From the NCBI RefSeq assembly GCF_039534915.1, contig NZ_BAAAWE010000001.1, positions 496,001-560,000 on the forward strand: a DNA stretch of 64,000 nucleotides, read 5' to 3'. Below are positions 8,439 through 19,503 of the stretch, in pieces. Both the position numbers and the translations under genes were made by a program. The notes beneath the pieces are model-generated. The model did no database searches and was not told where the DNA came from. It saw only the letters and a program-made list of their open reading frames with translations. The stretch is from Streptomyces roseofulvus (GTDB lineage: Bacteria; Actinomycetota; Actinomycetes; Streptomycetales; Streptomycetaceae). Every line of letters starts with the position of its first letter. The first letter of the stretch is position 1.

Positions 8439-9844
8439 GTTTGCTCCTCCCACGGGCGATGGACGACGAACGGCCGGAGGTTGCCGTAGAGGCCCCAGGG
8501 TCCGCCCGCGACACCGACGCCGCTGTCCTTGGCTCCCGCGAAGGGCTGGCCGAGGGAGAGTGCGGCGTGGTGGTTGATCCAGGCCGTCCCGCATTCGAGC
8601 CGGTCGGCCACCGCCTCGGCCCGGTCGAGATCGGTGCCCCAGACGGAGCCGCCGAGGCCGAAGCCGGTGCCGTTGGCCGCGGTGAGTGCCTCGTCGAGGT
8701 TGCGGTACGGCAGTACCGGCAGGACGGGTCCGAACTGTTCCTCGGTCACCACCGGGCTGTCGGGCGGGACGTCGGTGAGGATCGTGGGAGCGAAGAAGTA
8801 GCCCGCTCCGTCGAGTCGACGGCCGCCGGCCGCGGCCCGGGCGCCAACCGCCAGGGCCTGTCGCGTGACCTCCTCGACCCGGGCCAGCTGGGGAGCGTTG
8901 TTGACCGGACCGATCCGGGTGTCCGGGTCGAGTCCGGATCCGACCGCGACGGTCCTCGCGCGCTGGGCGAGGGCTTCGACGACCTCGGCGTGGATCCGGG
9001 CGGGGGCGTAGACGCGTTTGACCGCCATGCAGACCTGTCCACAGTTGCGGAACGCTGCCCAGAACAGCCGGTCCGCGATCCGGTCGACGTCGACGTCGTC
9101 CAGGAGGACGGCGGCGTCGTTGCCGCCCAGTTCCAGGGTGACCCGGGCCAGCGAGGCCGCCGCGGCCCCGGCGACGGCCCGGCCGGTGGGCACCGAGCCG
9201 GTGAAGGTGACGTGGCGGATGCCCGGGTGGGCGGCGAGACGGGCACCGAGGGGTTCACGGCCGGTGACGACGGTCAGGACGTCGTCGGGCAGGACGGTGG
9301 CGAGGACGGAGCCGAGCAGCCGGGTGGCGAGCGGGGTGTGGGGGGACGGTTTGAGGACCACGGTGTTGCCGGCCGCGAGCGCGGGCGCGAACTTCGCCGC
9401 CGCGAGCTGGATCGGGAAGTTCCACGGCACGATCGCGGCGACGGGCCCGAGGGACCGCCAGCGGACCTCGCTGTGCACGGGCCGGCCGTCGTCGATGCGG
9501 TGGGTCCTGGGGGCCAGGTCGGCGAAGTAGCGCAGCCGGGCCGCCGTACGGGCGATCTCGGCGTACGACTCGGCCAGGGGCTTGCCCTGTTCGCGCGTGA
9601 GCAGCCGGGCGAGGGCGTCGCCGGCCGTTTCCACGGCGTCGGCGGCGGCGCGCAGGGCAGTGGTACGGGCGGCGGGGTCGGAGCGCCAGCCGTGCCAGGC
9701 CCGCCGGGCCCGGGCGACCACCTCGTCCAGCTCCTCCGGCCTCCGGTCGGGGGCCTCGTCGAACGGCTCCCCGGTGGCCGGGTCGACGACGGCGAGGCGT
9801 GCGGCACGCGGCCCGGGGACACGAGCGGCTTCCGGTGTCGGCAT
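8435..9844 (-). CDS. NAD(P)-dependent aldehyde dehydrogenase
   Basis: A 469-aa aldehyde dehydrogenase superfamily member. Visible motifs are VPWNFPIQLAAAKFAPALAAGN, FTGSVPTGRAVA, the catalytic glutamate in LELGGND, and the catalytic cysteine in FRNCGQVCMAVKR; EEQFGPVLPV lies toward the C-terminus. It is embedded between the MfnB-type furan synthase (9 bp upstream) and the alcohol dehydrogenase (4-bp overlap), so it may oxidise a furan aldehyde to the acid. Substrate assignment is inference. Confidence 0.88.
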   Translation of the reverse strand: MPTPEAARVPGPRAARLAVVDPATGEPFDEAPDRRPEELDEVVARARRAWHGWRSDPAARTTALRAAADAVETAGDALARLLTREQGKPLAESYAEIARTAARLRYFADLAPRTHRIDDGRPVHSEVRWRSLGPVAAIVPWNFPIQLAAAKFAPALAAGNTVVLKPSPHTPLATRLLGSVLATVLPDDVLTVVTGREPLGARLAAHPGIRHVTFTGSVPTGRAVAGAAAASLARVTLELGGNDAAVLLDDVDVDRIADRLFWAAFRNCGQVCMAVKRVYAPARIHAEVVEALAQRARTVAVGSGLDPDTRIGPVNNAPQLARVEEVTRQALAVGARAAAGGRRLDGAGYFFAPTILTDVPPDSPVVTEEQFGPVLPVLPYRNLDEALTAANGTGFGLGGSVWGTDLDRAEAVADRLECGTAWINHHAALSLGQPFAGAKDSGVGVAGGPWGLYGNLRPFVVHRPWEEQT

Positions 9845-9852
9845 TCCGGTGG

Positions 9853-10611
9853 TCAGTTCACGGCCGGGGTGCCGACGGCGTGCTCCCGGGCCTGCCGGTC
9901 CATCTCCGCCCGGAAGGCGGCGACCAGATGCGGCTGGATCCTCCCGGCATTGCGGTCGCCGCCCGAGCAGACCGCTCCCCGCACGCCCACGATGTCCGTG
10001 CCGATGCGGGTCAGCGGACCGAGATCGTCCCGCTTGACGCTGCCCGCGAGGGCGGCGAGCAGGCCGGAGGCGTGGGCGCGCCGGACGAACTCGGCGCAGG
10101 CGTCGGGCGGAACGTGGTCGAAGAGTCGCGTGCCGTCCTTGATCGCGGTGTCCAGCATGGCCGCGTCGGCACCCGCGCGGGCGGCGATGTCGGGCAGGGC
10201 GAGCGGGTTGACGCAGCCGATGCGGTGGGCGTCGGCGTAGCCCGAGGCGACGACGAGCGCCTCGGGGCGGTGGTCCTTCACCGCGCGGACGACCGCTCGC
10301 ATGACCTCGATGCCCTGCTCGGGAGTCGTACAGCCGTACAGACCGACCTTGATGTACGTGGCGCCGGACACGACCGCACCGAGCGCGGCCTGCGCCACCG
10401 TGCCGGGCTTGTACGGCACGTCCCCCACGGTGGCGGACACCGGCTTGTCGGCCGGCACCGCGTCACGGATCTCCCTGATGACCCAGGGGAAGTTGGCGCC
10501 CAGCGAGCCCTCGTCGGGCTTCTTGACGTCCACGATGTCGAGGTGTTCCGCGGCCTTCGCACAGTCGAGGGCTTCCTCGACACCGTCCGGGGAGATGAGA
10601 AGCAACACCAT
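9853..10611 (-). CDS. (5-formylfuran-3-yl)methyl phosphate synthase-like (MfnB/DUF556)
   Basis: A 252-aa TIM-barrel protein. [20 protein letters not shown] near residue 26 is the hallmark of MfnB, the methanogen enzyme that condenses two glyceraldehyde-3-phosphates into the furan precursor of methanofuran; TYIKVGLYG and [15 protein letters not shown] are further conserved stretches. The expected Schiff-base lysine in DVKKP is present. ATG 10611 is chosen (AAGGAG just upstream); GTG 10608 is an equally good start with better spacing. It heads the dehydrogenase operon. Streptomyces does not make methanofuran as far as I know, so the furan presumably goes to another product. Confidence 0.85.
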   Translation of the reverse strand: MVLLLISPDGVEEALDCAKAAEHLDIVDVKKPDEGSLGANFPWVIREIRDAVPADKPVSATVGDVPYKPGTVAQAALGAVVSGATYIKVGLYGCTTPEQGIEVMRAVVRAVKDHRPEALVVASGYADAHRIGCVNPLALPDIAARAGADAAMLDTAIKDGTRLFDHVPPDACAEFVRRAHASGLLAALAGSVKRDDLGPLTRIGTDIVGVRGAVCSGGDRNAGRIQPHLVAAFRAEMDRQAREHAVGTPAVN

Positions 10612-11121
10612 GAACTCCTTCCGCCGCATGTCCACCTGACCGAGGACAGGGGTGCGGATCACCTGGTTCACGTGCGGGGTGCCCATCCTTTCCGCCGCTC
10701 CGCGGGCACCGGTAGGGCGCACGGAGCTCACGGGAGGTGCGTGAAGGCACGCTCATGCTGCGGTGTGCACCGCTGTGCACCGGCGCCTGTCGGCGCACGC
10801 CCGACCTGCCGACCGCCCCCGATGCCCACTTGCGTGCTCCGGGGCCCTGCCCCCACCTCAGGCACGGAAGGCCCCACGGGAGTCGCACGCCCCCGTCCCG
10901 CGGAAGTCCGCCGTGGCGGTACGCCCCGGGGGGCCGTCAGCCGGTCGGCAGGCCCTACAAGGCGCGCTGGACGCGGAGAGAGGCGCCTGCGCCGGGTTCT
11001 GCCCGTCGAGCGCCTCTCGACCGCGTCATCCGGCCGACCGGCGGTGGTCCCGTCTCGGTGCGTCCGGTCCGATCGGCGTCGGGCCGTCACCGGCGGGGTG
11101 GTCAGAAGGGCGAGACGGTCT
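10612..11121. other. 510-bp gap inside the furan/prenyl block
   Basis: No supported gene on either strand. It separates the polyprenyl synthase stop from the furan-synthase start, both on the minus strand, so a promoter for the furan operon is expected here. I could not pick one with confidence. Confidence 0.5.
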
Positions 11122-12273
11122 TCACCTGGTCCTGTCGAGCACGTACGTGAACAGCATGTCCACGTGCTGTACGGCGGTGGGCGTGAGGGACGCCTCGCGC
11201 AGAGCGCGGCGGGCGGTGTCCAGGTGCCGGCGCGCTTCCTCGCGGGTCGCGGTCCGCCCGCCCAGCTCCTCCACGAGTGCCGCGACATGTGCGGCGGCCT
11301 CGTGGTCGAGCGGTCGGGGAGGGTCGAGCAGCGCCGCCAGCTCGTGCGCGGCCCGGCCTCCGCCGGCCAGGGCGGCGAGCATGGGGTAGGTCTTCTTGCC
11401 CCTGCGCAGGTCGGCGTGGACGGGTTTCCCGGTCACCGCGGGGTCGCCCCAGATGCCGAGGATGTCGTCCACCGCCTGGAAGGCGAGGCCGATATGGCGG
11501 CCCGCCCGTTCGAGCGCGTTCACGGTCGGTTCGGGGGCGCCGCCGAGGACCGCGCCGAGTGCCAGGGCGCAGCCCAGCAGGGCTCCGGTCTTGTGTTCGG
11601 CCATCGACCGGTACTGCTCCAGTCCGACCGCGCCGGGGCCGTACCACGAGCGGCGTTCGAAGCGCAGGTCCTGCGCCTGGCCGGACACCAGGGCATTCAG
11701 GGTCCGGCAGAGGCAGCGGACCGCGGACGCCGCGTGCCGGCCCGGGGCCTCGGCCAGGGTGGTCACGGCCTGGGCGAGAAGCGCGTCGCCCGCGAGAACG
11801 GCCGGGCCGGTCCCGTATGCCTTCCACACCGCCGGCCGCTGCCGACGCAGGGCGTCACCGTCCATGATGTCGTCGTGGAGGAGCGAGAAGGTGTGCACGA
11901 GTTCGACGGCCACGGCACCGGGCACGGCCTCCGCGCCATCGGCCCCGACCGCCTCGGCGCCGAGCACGGCGAACGCCTGGCGCACTCCCTTGCCCTCGGA
12001 TCCGCCGGGATCCGGCGTACCGACCACGTCGGACCAGCCCAGCGCGTACGCCGCCATCTCACCGGCCCACGGATGGAGGCTGCCCACCGCCTCTACCAGC
12101 GCGGGTCGGACGAGTTCACGACAACGCTTCAGGACACGGGCCGGCGCCGCGTCGTGATCGACGTCGTGACAGGCGTTGTCATCCCTCTCGCGATCCGTGG
12201 CGTGATCACGAGAGGAACGCACCGTGGCCACGACCGCGGCACCCGGCGCGGAGGTTGTCGGGACGGCGTTCAC
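11122..12273 (-). CDS. Polyprenyl diphosphate synthase (E-isoprenyl type)
   Basis: A 383-aa trans-prenyltransferase. The first aspartate-rich motif is LLHDDIMDGD and the second is FQAVDDILGIWGD; SGQAQDLRFE and the KTGALLG motif lie between them. The enzyme elongates allylic diphosphates with IPP to FPP, GGPP or longer. The N-terminal ~45 residues are an extra hydrophilic extension. GTG start at 12273 overlaps the stop of the upstream TPR gene. Its place beside a furan synthase suggests a prenylated furan, but that is inference; it could equally feed a terpene. Confidence 0.88.
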   Translation of the reverse strand: MNAVPTTSAPGAAVVATVRSSRDHATDRERDDNACHDVDHDAAPARVLKRCRELVRPALVEAVGSLHPWAGEMAAYALGWSDVVGTPDPGGSEGKGVRQAFAVLGAEAVGADGAEAVPGAVAVELVHTFSLLHDDIMDGDALRRQRPAVWKAYGTGPAVLAGDALLAQAVTTLAEAPGRHAASAVRCLCRTLNALVSGQAQDLRFERRSWYGPGAVGLEQYRSMAEHKTGALLGCALALGAVLGGAPEPTVNALERAGRHIGLAFQAVDDILGIWGDPAVTGKPVHADLRRGKKTYPMLAALAGGGRAAHELAALLDPPRPLDHEAAAHVAALVEELGGRTATREEARRHLDTARRALREASLTPTAVQHVDMLFTYVLDRTR

Positions 12274-13421
12274 CGCAGGCCCTCCACATCGGCGGCCTGA
12301 AGCGCCTCGGCGCCGACCGGCGGCAGCAGGGGCGTCGCTGCGCCCTGCTCGCGGCCGGCGTGGTCCGGCAGCGGCCCGACCCCCAGTTCGGCCGCTGCCT
12401 TGTCCACCATGTCCCGGGCATGCCGCAGCCCGATACGGTCCAGCGTCGAGCGCAGTTCGGCCAGGTCCGCGGCCGTGTGCGCGGCGTCGCGCCCCAGACG
12501 GGCGGAGGCCTTGACCAGCCCCAGCCGCGACAGCGCCGTCCCGCGCGGCTCGTCCATCTCCTGGAACTCCCCAAGGGCCAGCGCGTACATCTCACGGGCC
12601 TGCTCGTGGCGGCCCGCCCGGTACAGCACGTTGCCGCGCATCTTGTGGTTGTAGGCGAGGGCGCTGGAGAGCCGCATCTCCCGGCAGGCCCGCTCCGCCT
12701 GGGACAGCAGTGCCAGGGCGCGTTCCACGTCGCCGTCGCGCACGGACACCACGTCCGCGATGCCGCGCAGTGCCCATGCCCACCCGCGCCGGTCCTCGGC
12801 TCGGGCCGCCGTGTCGGCCGCCTCCTCGAACAGGGCCAGGGCCTCGTCGTACTCGCCGGTGTTGCGGTGCATCTGCGCGATGCCCTCCAGCGCCCACACC
12901 GTGTGACGGGCCTCGCCTCGGCGGCGGGCCTCGGCGAGCAGCTGCTCGTGCAGTCTCCTCACCGCCGGGTAATCGCCCTGGATGCGCCCGGTCTCGGCGA
13001 GTCCCGCCAGTGAGTAGCCGCGCACGACGACGTCACCACCCCGCTCGCCCGTCTCGGCGGCCAGCCGCAGCAACCGGTACGCCAGCCTGAACGCACCCCG
13101 CTGCCGGGCCAGCGTGCCGCCGCTCCACAGAGCCCACGCCATGGCCCCCTCGTGGCCGGCCGAACGCGCCGCCCGGTAGCTCGCCTTCCACGCGCGGTCG
13201 GCCTCCTCGATGCGCCCGAGCCTGCGGCAGGCCTCCGCGACGGCCAGCCCGCAGCGCGCCTCCTCCCGCCGGTCCCCGGCCCGTTCCGCCGTCCGCAGCT
13301 CCTCCATGCCCCGGGCCAGCACCTCGGGCAGCGAGGCGTTCACCGACAACGATCCGAGAGCACCCTGGTACTCCGGTGCCGTCGCCTTGGCCCGCGTCGT
13401 CCCACTCACCTGACCTGCCAT
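12270..13421 (-). CDS. Tetratricopeptide-repeat protein
   Basis: A 383-aa all-helical protein made of about eight TPR-like repeats (for example GEYDEALALFEEAADTA and GRHEQAREMYALALGEF). It has no signal peptide or enzymatic motif. It is probably a scaffold or regulator for the prenyl synthase gene, which it overlaps by GTGA. ATG 13421 follows GGAGG with 6-nt spacing; GTG 13424 is an alternative. Function unknown. Confidence 0.75.
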   Translation of the reverse strand: MAGQVSGTTRAKATAPEYQGALGSLSVNASLPEVLARGMEELRTAERAGDRREEARCGLAVAEACRRLGRIEEADRAWKASYRAARSAGHEGAMAWALWSGGTLARQRGAFRLAYRLLRLAAETGERGGDVVVRGYSLAGLAETGRIQGDYPAVRRLHEQLLAEARRRGEARHTVWALEGIAQMHRNTGEYDEALALFEEAADTAARAEDRRGWAWALRGIADVVSVRDGDVERALALLSQAERACREMRLSSALAYNHKMRGNVLYRAGRHEQAREMYALALGEFQEMDEPRGTALSRLGLVKASARLGRDAAHTAADLAELRSTLDRIGLRHARDMVDKAAAELGVGPLPDHAGREQGAATPLLPPVGAEALQAADVEGLR

Positions 13422-13673
13422 CACACCCCTCCTCGGTCGACTCGACGATCAAGTCGACACGAATCCCAAGACGGTGACCGCAGGCCGAGGTTCCCTCCCG
13501 GCCGAGATGTCCGCCTCCCTATGGACGCGGGGTCGTCCTCAAGTGCTACGCGGTCGCCGACGACTCGTCAGCGAGATGGACGCCCAGCGGTACCGGCCCG
13601 GCCCGACTCGACGGTCACCGGCCGCCCCCACGCTCGCTCGGCTCCCCAGGGCCCCCGAGAGCCCTGGAAGCGA

Positions 13674-14078
13674 TCAGACCAGCAGGACGATCGCCAGGGC
13701 GCCCGACGCGTCGACGACGCCGCACCATTCCGACCAGGCGCGGGGGACGACCCGGCCGGTGAGGTGGTGCGAGAGGTCCCAGAGGGCGTGGGCGAACCAG
13801 CCGGCGGCGACGACGTACAGCGCGGTCCTGCCGTCCAGGAGGAGCACCGCCGCGGCCCATGCGCAGAAGGCGACGAGCCCGGCGGTCTGGACGGTGAGCG
13901 CGCGCCGGTCGCCGAGCTCGCCGCGGGCGGCTCCGAAGGCCAGGTAGCAGAGCGGCATGACCACGAGGAGGACGGCGAGGAAGGCGGTGGGCGGGAGCCC
14001 GTCGGCGAAGGTCGCCACGGCGAGGGCGAGGGCGAGCCAGGTCGGCCAGCGGTGGGCGAGGAAGCGGATCGTCGTCAT
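13674..14078 (-). CDS. Small four-helix membrane protein
   Basis: A 134-aa protein with four to five hydrophobic segments and a conserved-looking AHALWDLSHHLTGRVVPRAWSE loop. It is divergent from the GlxA-type regulator gene 98 bp away and may be its target. ATG 14078 (TTIRFLAHRWPTW) is taken instead of the start 9 bp upstream. No family assigned. Confidence 0.65.
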   Translation of the reverse strand: MTTIRFLAHRWPTWLALALAVATFADGLPPTAFLAVLLVVMPLCYLAFGAARGELGDRRALTVQTAGLVAFCAWAAAVLLLDGRTALYVVAAGWFAHALWDLSHHLTGRVVPRAWSEWCGVVDASGALAIVLLV

Positions 14079-14141
14079 GCGTCCCACTGTCCGGCGCGGG
14101 CCCCCTCAGGTCGCCGGTTCGTTCCCGGGATGTCCGTCGTC

Positions 14142-14170
14142 TTGGGATGGAGGTCCGTGCGGGCTAGGGT
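14142..14170 (+). promoter_or_regulatory. Leaderless promoter of the GlxA-family gene
   Basis: TTGGGA (14142-14147), 17-bp spacer and TAGGGT (14165-14170), followed by only 6 nt before the ATG at 14177, so transcription should start at or next to the start codon. Confidence 0.6.
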
Positions 14171-14176
14171 CGAGGC

Positions 14177-15148
14177 ATGGGGGATCGTGCGGAACGGGTG
14201 GTGGCCGTCGTCGGTTTCGAGTCGGCCGAACTGCTCGACATCGCCTGCGTCACCACGGGCCTGGCCCTCGCCAACGCTCTCGGGGACCCCGAAACGCCGT
14301 ACCGCGTGCGGGTGATCGCGCCGGGCGGGGCGTCGATCCGATGCGGTACGGGGCTCCTGCTGGCCGGCGTCGAGTCCCTGGAGCGGACGAAGGGGCCGCT
14401 GGACACGCTCGTCGTCTCGGGCGGACTGGGTGTCGAGCGGTTCGCCGCGGATCCCCGCCTCGTCGGCCATGTCCGGCGCCTCAGCCGGGAGAGCCGCCGC
14501 GTCGCCTCCGTCTGCACGGGCGCGGCGGTGCTCGCCGCGGCGGGTCTCCTGGACGGCCGACGGGCCACCACCCACTGGCAGTTCGCGCCGCTCCTGGCGG
14601 ACGGATACCCGGAGGTCCGGGTGGACGCGGCGCCCCTGTGGATCCGCGACGGCAACGTGTACACGTCGGCCGGCATCACCAGCGCGCTGGACCTGACCCT
14701 GGCCTTCATCGAGGAGGATCACGGTCCGGAGCCGGCGCGCCAGGTTGCGCGGCACCTCGTCGTCCACATGCAACGCCCGGGTGACCAGCGGCAGATGAGC
14801 GTGTTCACCGCCGCGCCGCCACCGCGCGAGGACACCGTCCGGGTCCTGGCCTCCTACATCGCCGCACACCCGAACGAGGACCTGAGCACGCCCGCCCTCG
14901 CCGCCCGCGCCGGGATGACGCCCCGTCACCTCACCCGGCTCTTCACCCGGTGCCTGGGGGTGCCGCCCGGCCGGTACGTCCGGGGTGTACGCACGGAGGC
15001 GGCCGCCCACCTCCTCCTGACGAGTTCGCTCCCGCTGGCGTCGGTCGCCTCCCGGTGCGGCCTCGGCACTCCGGAGGCGCTGCGCAAGGCGTTCCTGGAC
15101 CGCTATGGGGTCTCTCCGTCCCGGTACCGGGACGGCGTCACGGGCTGA
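14177..15148 (+). CDS. GlxA-family transcriptional regulator (DJ-1/PfpI + AraC HTH)
   Basis: A 323-aa two-domain protein. Residues 1-190 are a DJ-1/PfpI-like amidotransferase fold with the nucleophile-elbow motif SVCTGAAVLAAAG; residues about 220-320 are an AraC-type DNA-binding domain (LAARAGMTPRHLTRLFTRCLG, then FLDRYGVSPSRYR). This fold usually senses small molecules without catalysis. Divergent from a small membrane-protein gene; a leaderless promoter precedes it. Confidence 0.88.
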   Translation: MGDRAERVVAVVGFESAELLDIACVTTGLALANALGDPETPYRVRVIAPGGASIRCGTGLLLAGVESLERTKGPLDTLVVSGGLGVERFAADPRLVGHVRRLSRESRRVASVCTGAAVLAAAGLLDGRRATTHWQFAPLLADGYPEVRVDAAPLWIRDGNVYTSAGITSALDLTLAFIEEDHGPEPARQVARHLVVHMQRPGDQRQMSVFTAAPPPREDTVRVLASYIAAHPNEDLSTPALAARAGMTPRHLTRLFTRCLGVPPGRYVRGVRTEAAAHLLLTSSLPLASVASRCGLGTPEALRKAFLDRYGVSPSRYRDGVTG

Positions 15149-15179
15149 AGCGGCAGCACACGGGCGGGCGGGGCCGGCT

Positions 15180-16013
15180 TCAGCTGCCCGTGGGCGGGGC
15201 GTCCTGGTAGGGGTTGCGGGGCTCGGCGACCGGCTTCAGGGCACCGGCGTCCATGGCCGGGACGGGGTCCTCGACGGTGACGTCCTCCGGCCGCCAGACG
15301 CCCGTGACCTCGACCCAGGTGTCGTCGCCGGGGGCCCGGACACCGTGCACCTCCACCCGCAGCGTCCGCGCGTCGCCCGCGCAGCAGCCGACCTTCAGAC
15401 GGTTGAGGTACCAGGTGTCCGGGCTCTTGCCGGCGGTGGCGAACCCGAGCAGCCGGATCTTCCGGCCCCGCAGGCTCGTGGACTCGTAGACGGAGCGTCC
15501 GATGAACTCCTCCAGCGCCATGGGCGTGGTCGGCGCGTCCGCCAGCTCCTCGTAGGCGGTCCGCTCGACGCGGGCCGCCCCGCCGTCCCGTGAGGCCGTG
15601 AAGGAGCCGAGCGCCGGCGGCGCGACGAACAGGAGGGTGAGGGCCGGTACGGCGAGGAGCCACGCGACCCGCGAGGCGCCGCCGTGCCCGTGTCCGTGTC
15701 CGTGCCCGTCGTGCGCTGCGACGTGGTCGTCCGCCGGATCGTGCCAGTACCCGTGCCCGGACGCGTCGCGCCGCAACACCGGCCGGCGCAGGCGTCGGGC
15801 CACCTCGGCGCCGACGCCGGCGAGGCCGAGGAGCACCAGCAGGACGCCGGACGCGACGAGGTAGGGCCACAGCCCTTCCTTCACGTACCGGAGGTACATG
15901 TCGCTGCGCACGGTGGCGCGCAGCAGGCCGGCGCCGGTCAGCACGAGGAGCAGCGGCAGGCCGAGCTCGCCGAGCGGGCGGGGGCGGGCCGCGCGGGCGG
16001 GTCGTCCGGTCAC
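15180..16013 (-). CDS. TIGR03943/DUF1980-family membrane protein
   Basis: A 277-aa protein with two N-terminal membrane helices, a histidine-rich stretch (DGHGHGHGHGG near residue 95), a third helix, and a soluble C-terminal domain containing WYLNRLKVGCCAGDA, the conserved cysteine motif of this family. The family is always paired with a DUF318 permease, as here (GTGA overlap, GTG start 16013). The His-rich segment and Cys pair suggest a metal role, and a candidate Zur operator precedes the operon. Confidence 0.8.
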   Translation of the reverse strand: MTGRPARAARPRPLGELGLPLLLVLTGAGLLRATVRSDMYLRYVKEGLWPYLVASGVLLVLLGLAGVGAEVARRLRRPVLRRDASGHGYWHDPADDHVAAHDGHGHGHGHGGASRVAWLLAVPALTLLFVAPPALGSFTASRDGGAARVERTAYEELADAPTTPMALEEFIGRSVYESTSLRGRKIRLLGFATAGKSPDTWYLNRLKVGCCAGDARTLRVEVHGVRAPGDDTWVEVTGVWRPEDVTVEDPVPAMDAGALKPVAEPRNPYQDAPPTGS

Positions 16014-17071
16014 AGCAGTACACCTCCGACGAGTACGCAGGTCAGGACGGCCACGACGAACGTGGCGGCGCTGAAGCGCACCGCGAACGCCCGCCCGAAG
16101 GCGCCCGACTGCAGGGCGATCAGCTTCATGTCGACCATCGGCCCCACCACCATGAAGGCGAGGCGGGCGGTGGGCGAGAAGCCCGTGAACGAGGCCGCGA
16201 CGAACGCGTCCGCCTCCGAGCACACCGAGAGCAGCACCGCGAGCACCGCCGCCACGAGGACACCCAGCCACGGGGAACCCGAGAACACCTCGAGGACGGA
16301 AGGCGGTACGAGGACGTTGAAGGTCGCCGCCGCCATGGCGCCGACGACCAGGAAGCCACCGGCGTGCAGGAAGTCGTGCTGCAGCCCGCGCCGGAAGGCG
16401 ACCAGCCGACCGCCGCCCGGCGCGTGGTCGGCGTGGCCCGTCGGCAGGCGCAGCCATTCCTCGCGCCCCCACCGGATCCAGAGCCAGCCCATGACGACCG
16501 ACGTGACGAGCGAGGCGCCGAACCGCGCGGCCACCATCTCCGGACTGCCGGGGAACGCGATGGCGGTCGAGACGAGTACGACCGGATTGACGGCGGGCGC
16601 GGCCAACAGGAAGGTCAGGGCGGCGGCCGGCGCCACGCCCCGGCGCATCAGGCTGCCCGCGACGGGAACCGAGGCGCACTCGCACCCCGGCAGCACCACC
16701 CCGGCGGCACCGGCCACCGGAACGGCGAGCACGGGGTTGCGCGGCAGCGCCTTGGAGAAGACCCGGGCGGGGACGAACGCCCCGATGGCCGCCGACACGA
16801 CGGTGCCGAGAAGCAGGAACGGTACGCCTTGGACGACGATGGCCACCAGCAGAGTCCGCCAGGCCCCGAGCGCCGCCCAGCCGAACAGCCGCTCCAGCCA
16901 CGGCCCGACCGGCACCATCACCAACGCGACCCCGACCAGCACCGAACCCACCCGGCCGCTGCGCACCGCACGCCGCTCCCCGGCGCCGCTCCCGTCAGCG
17001 GGAGCTCCCTGGCGACGGGGTGGTGCGGGTGGTGGTGATGCCGTCGCCGTACTCGTCGAGCCCTCGGCCAC
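16010..17071 (-). CDS. Permease, DUF318/UPF0718 (YraQ-like)
   Basis: A 353-aa membrane protein with eight or more helices. VVLPGCECASVPVAGSLMRRG near residue 130 is the signature of this permease family, and SVCSEADAFVAAS repeats a similar cysteine motif near residue 270. It is probably a metal or metal-chelate permease. GTG start at 17071; the first ~40 residues are a disordered Pro/Gly-rich leader. First gene of a two-gene operon behind a candidate Zur box. Confidence 0.8.
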   Translation of the reverse strand: MAEGSTSTATASPPPAPPRRQGAPADGSGAGERRAVRSGRVGSVLVGVALVMVPVGPWLERLFGWAALGAWRTLLVAIVVQGVPFLLLGTVVSAAIGAFVPARVFSKALPRNPVLAVPVAGAAGVVLPGCECASVPVAGSLMRRGVAPAAALTFLLAAPAVNPVVLVSTAIAFPGSPEMVAARFGASLVTSVVMGWLWIRWGREEWLRLPTGHADHAPGGGRLVAFRRGLQHDFLHAGGFLVVGAMAAATFNVLVPPSVLEVFSGSPWLGVLVAAVLAVLLSVCSEADAFVAASFTGFSPTARLAFMVVGPMVDMKLIALQSGAFGRAFAVRFSAATFVVAVLTCVLVGGVLL

Positions 17072-17152
17072 GCCGCGCCCCCTCGCTCTGGTCCGCCGTG
17101 GTCGGCGGAACGGGTCCAGCCCGCCCGGAGGTCACCCGGCGCGAGCGGGCAC

Positions 17153-17178
17153 ACAATAGCCGACGACAATCATGTTCA
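17153..17178 (-). promoter_or_regulatory. Candidate Zur operator over the permease promoter
   Basis: CGACAATCATGTTCA (17164-17178) matches the Streptomyces Zur consensus TGAAAATCATTTTCA at 12 of 15 positions. On the minus strand TATTGT (17158-17153) is a good -10 hexamer just downstream, so a bound repressor would cover the promoter spacer. The permease starts 82 bp further on. Zinc control is inferred from the site and from the metal-binding look of the gene pair. Confidence 0.6.
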
Positions 17179-17475
17179 TCTACGCCCTCGGGGTGACCTC
17201 TTCTCCCTGCGGCCACCGGGGCGCGGCAGGCAGCGGCGCAACCGGATCGCGGGGCCGTCGTTCACCCGCGCCCCGATGGCGGCGGCATCGGCGTTTCGGC
17301 CAACCGCCTTGTCCACCCGCCCCCTTGGGGGACGCGGGTCGGTGCATCCTCCATCCTCCGACACGCGCCGAATCTCGGGGATCCGACGGAGTCCGAAAAA
17401 CACCAGTTCGATATTGCGGCGGGGGTCGTTGAGCTTCTCGACAGGCGCCGCACGACCGCTCAGGAGGACCCGCCG

Positions 17476-19362
<1,887 letters not shown>

Positions 19363-19375
19363 CCGACCCCGCCCC

Positions 19376-19403
19376 GCCCCGTCCCGCCCCGGCGGGACGG
19401 GGC
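19376..19403 (+). terminator. Hairpin terminator after the ABC exporter
   Basis: A perfect 13-bp stem, GCCCCGTCCCGCC (19376-19388) and its complement (19391-19403), with a 2-nt centre. It begins 13 bp after the stop codon. Confidence 0.65.
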
Positions 19404-19419
19404 CTGTCAAGGAGGACCC

Positions 19420-19503
19420 GTGCCCCCGTCCCTCACCGCTGCCCCCGCCGTCCCCTTCCGCTCCTCGTCCGCATCGCACCCGAGCGCGAGGTGCTCGGCG
19501 TGA
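19420..19503 (+). CDS. Possible 27-aa leader peptide ORF
   Basis: GTG 19420 lies behind a strong AAGGAGG site and opens a 27-codon frame, rich in Ser/Ala/Pro with one Cys near its end, whose TGA overlaps the GTG that starts the phosphotransferase frame (GTGA). It may be a translated leader coupled to that gene, a frameshifted N-terminus of it, or a chance frame. No homology is recognisable. Confidence 0.25.
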   Translation: MPPSLTAAPAVPFRSSSASHPSARCSA

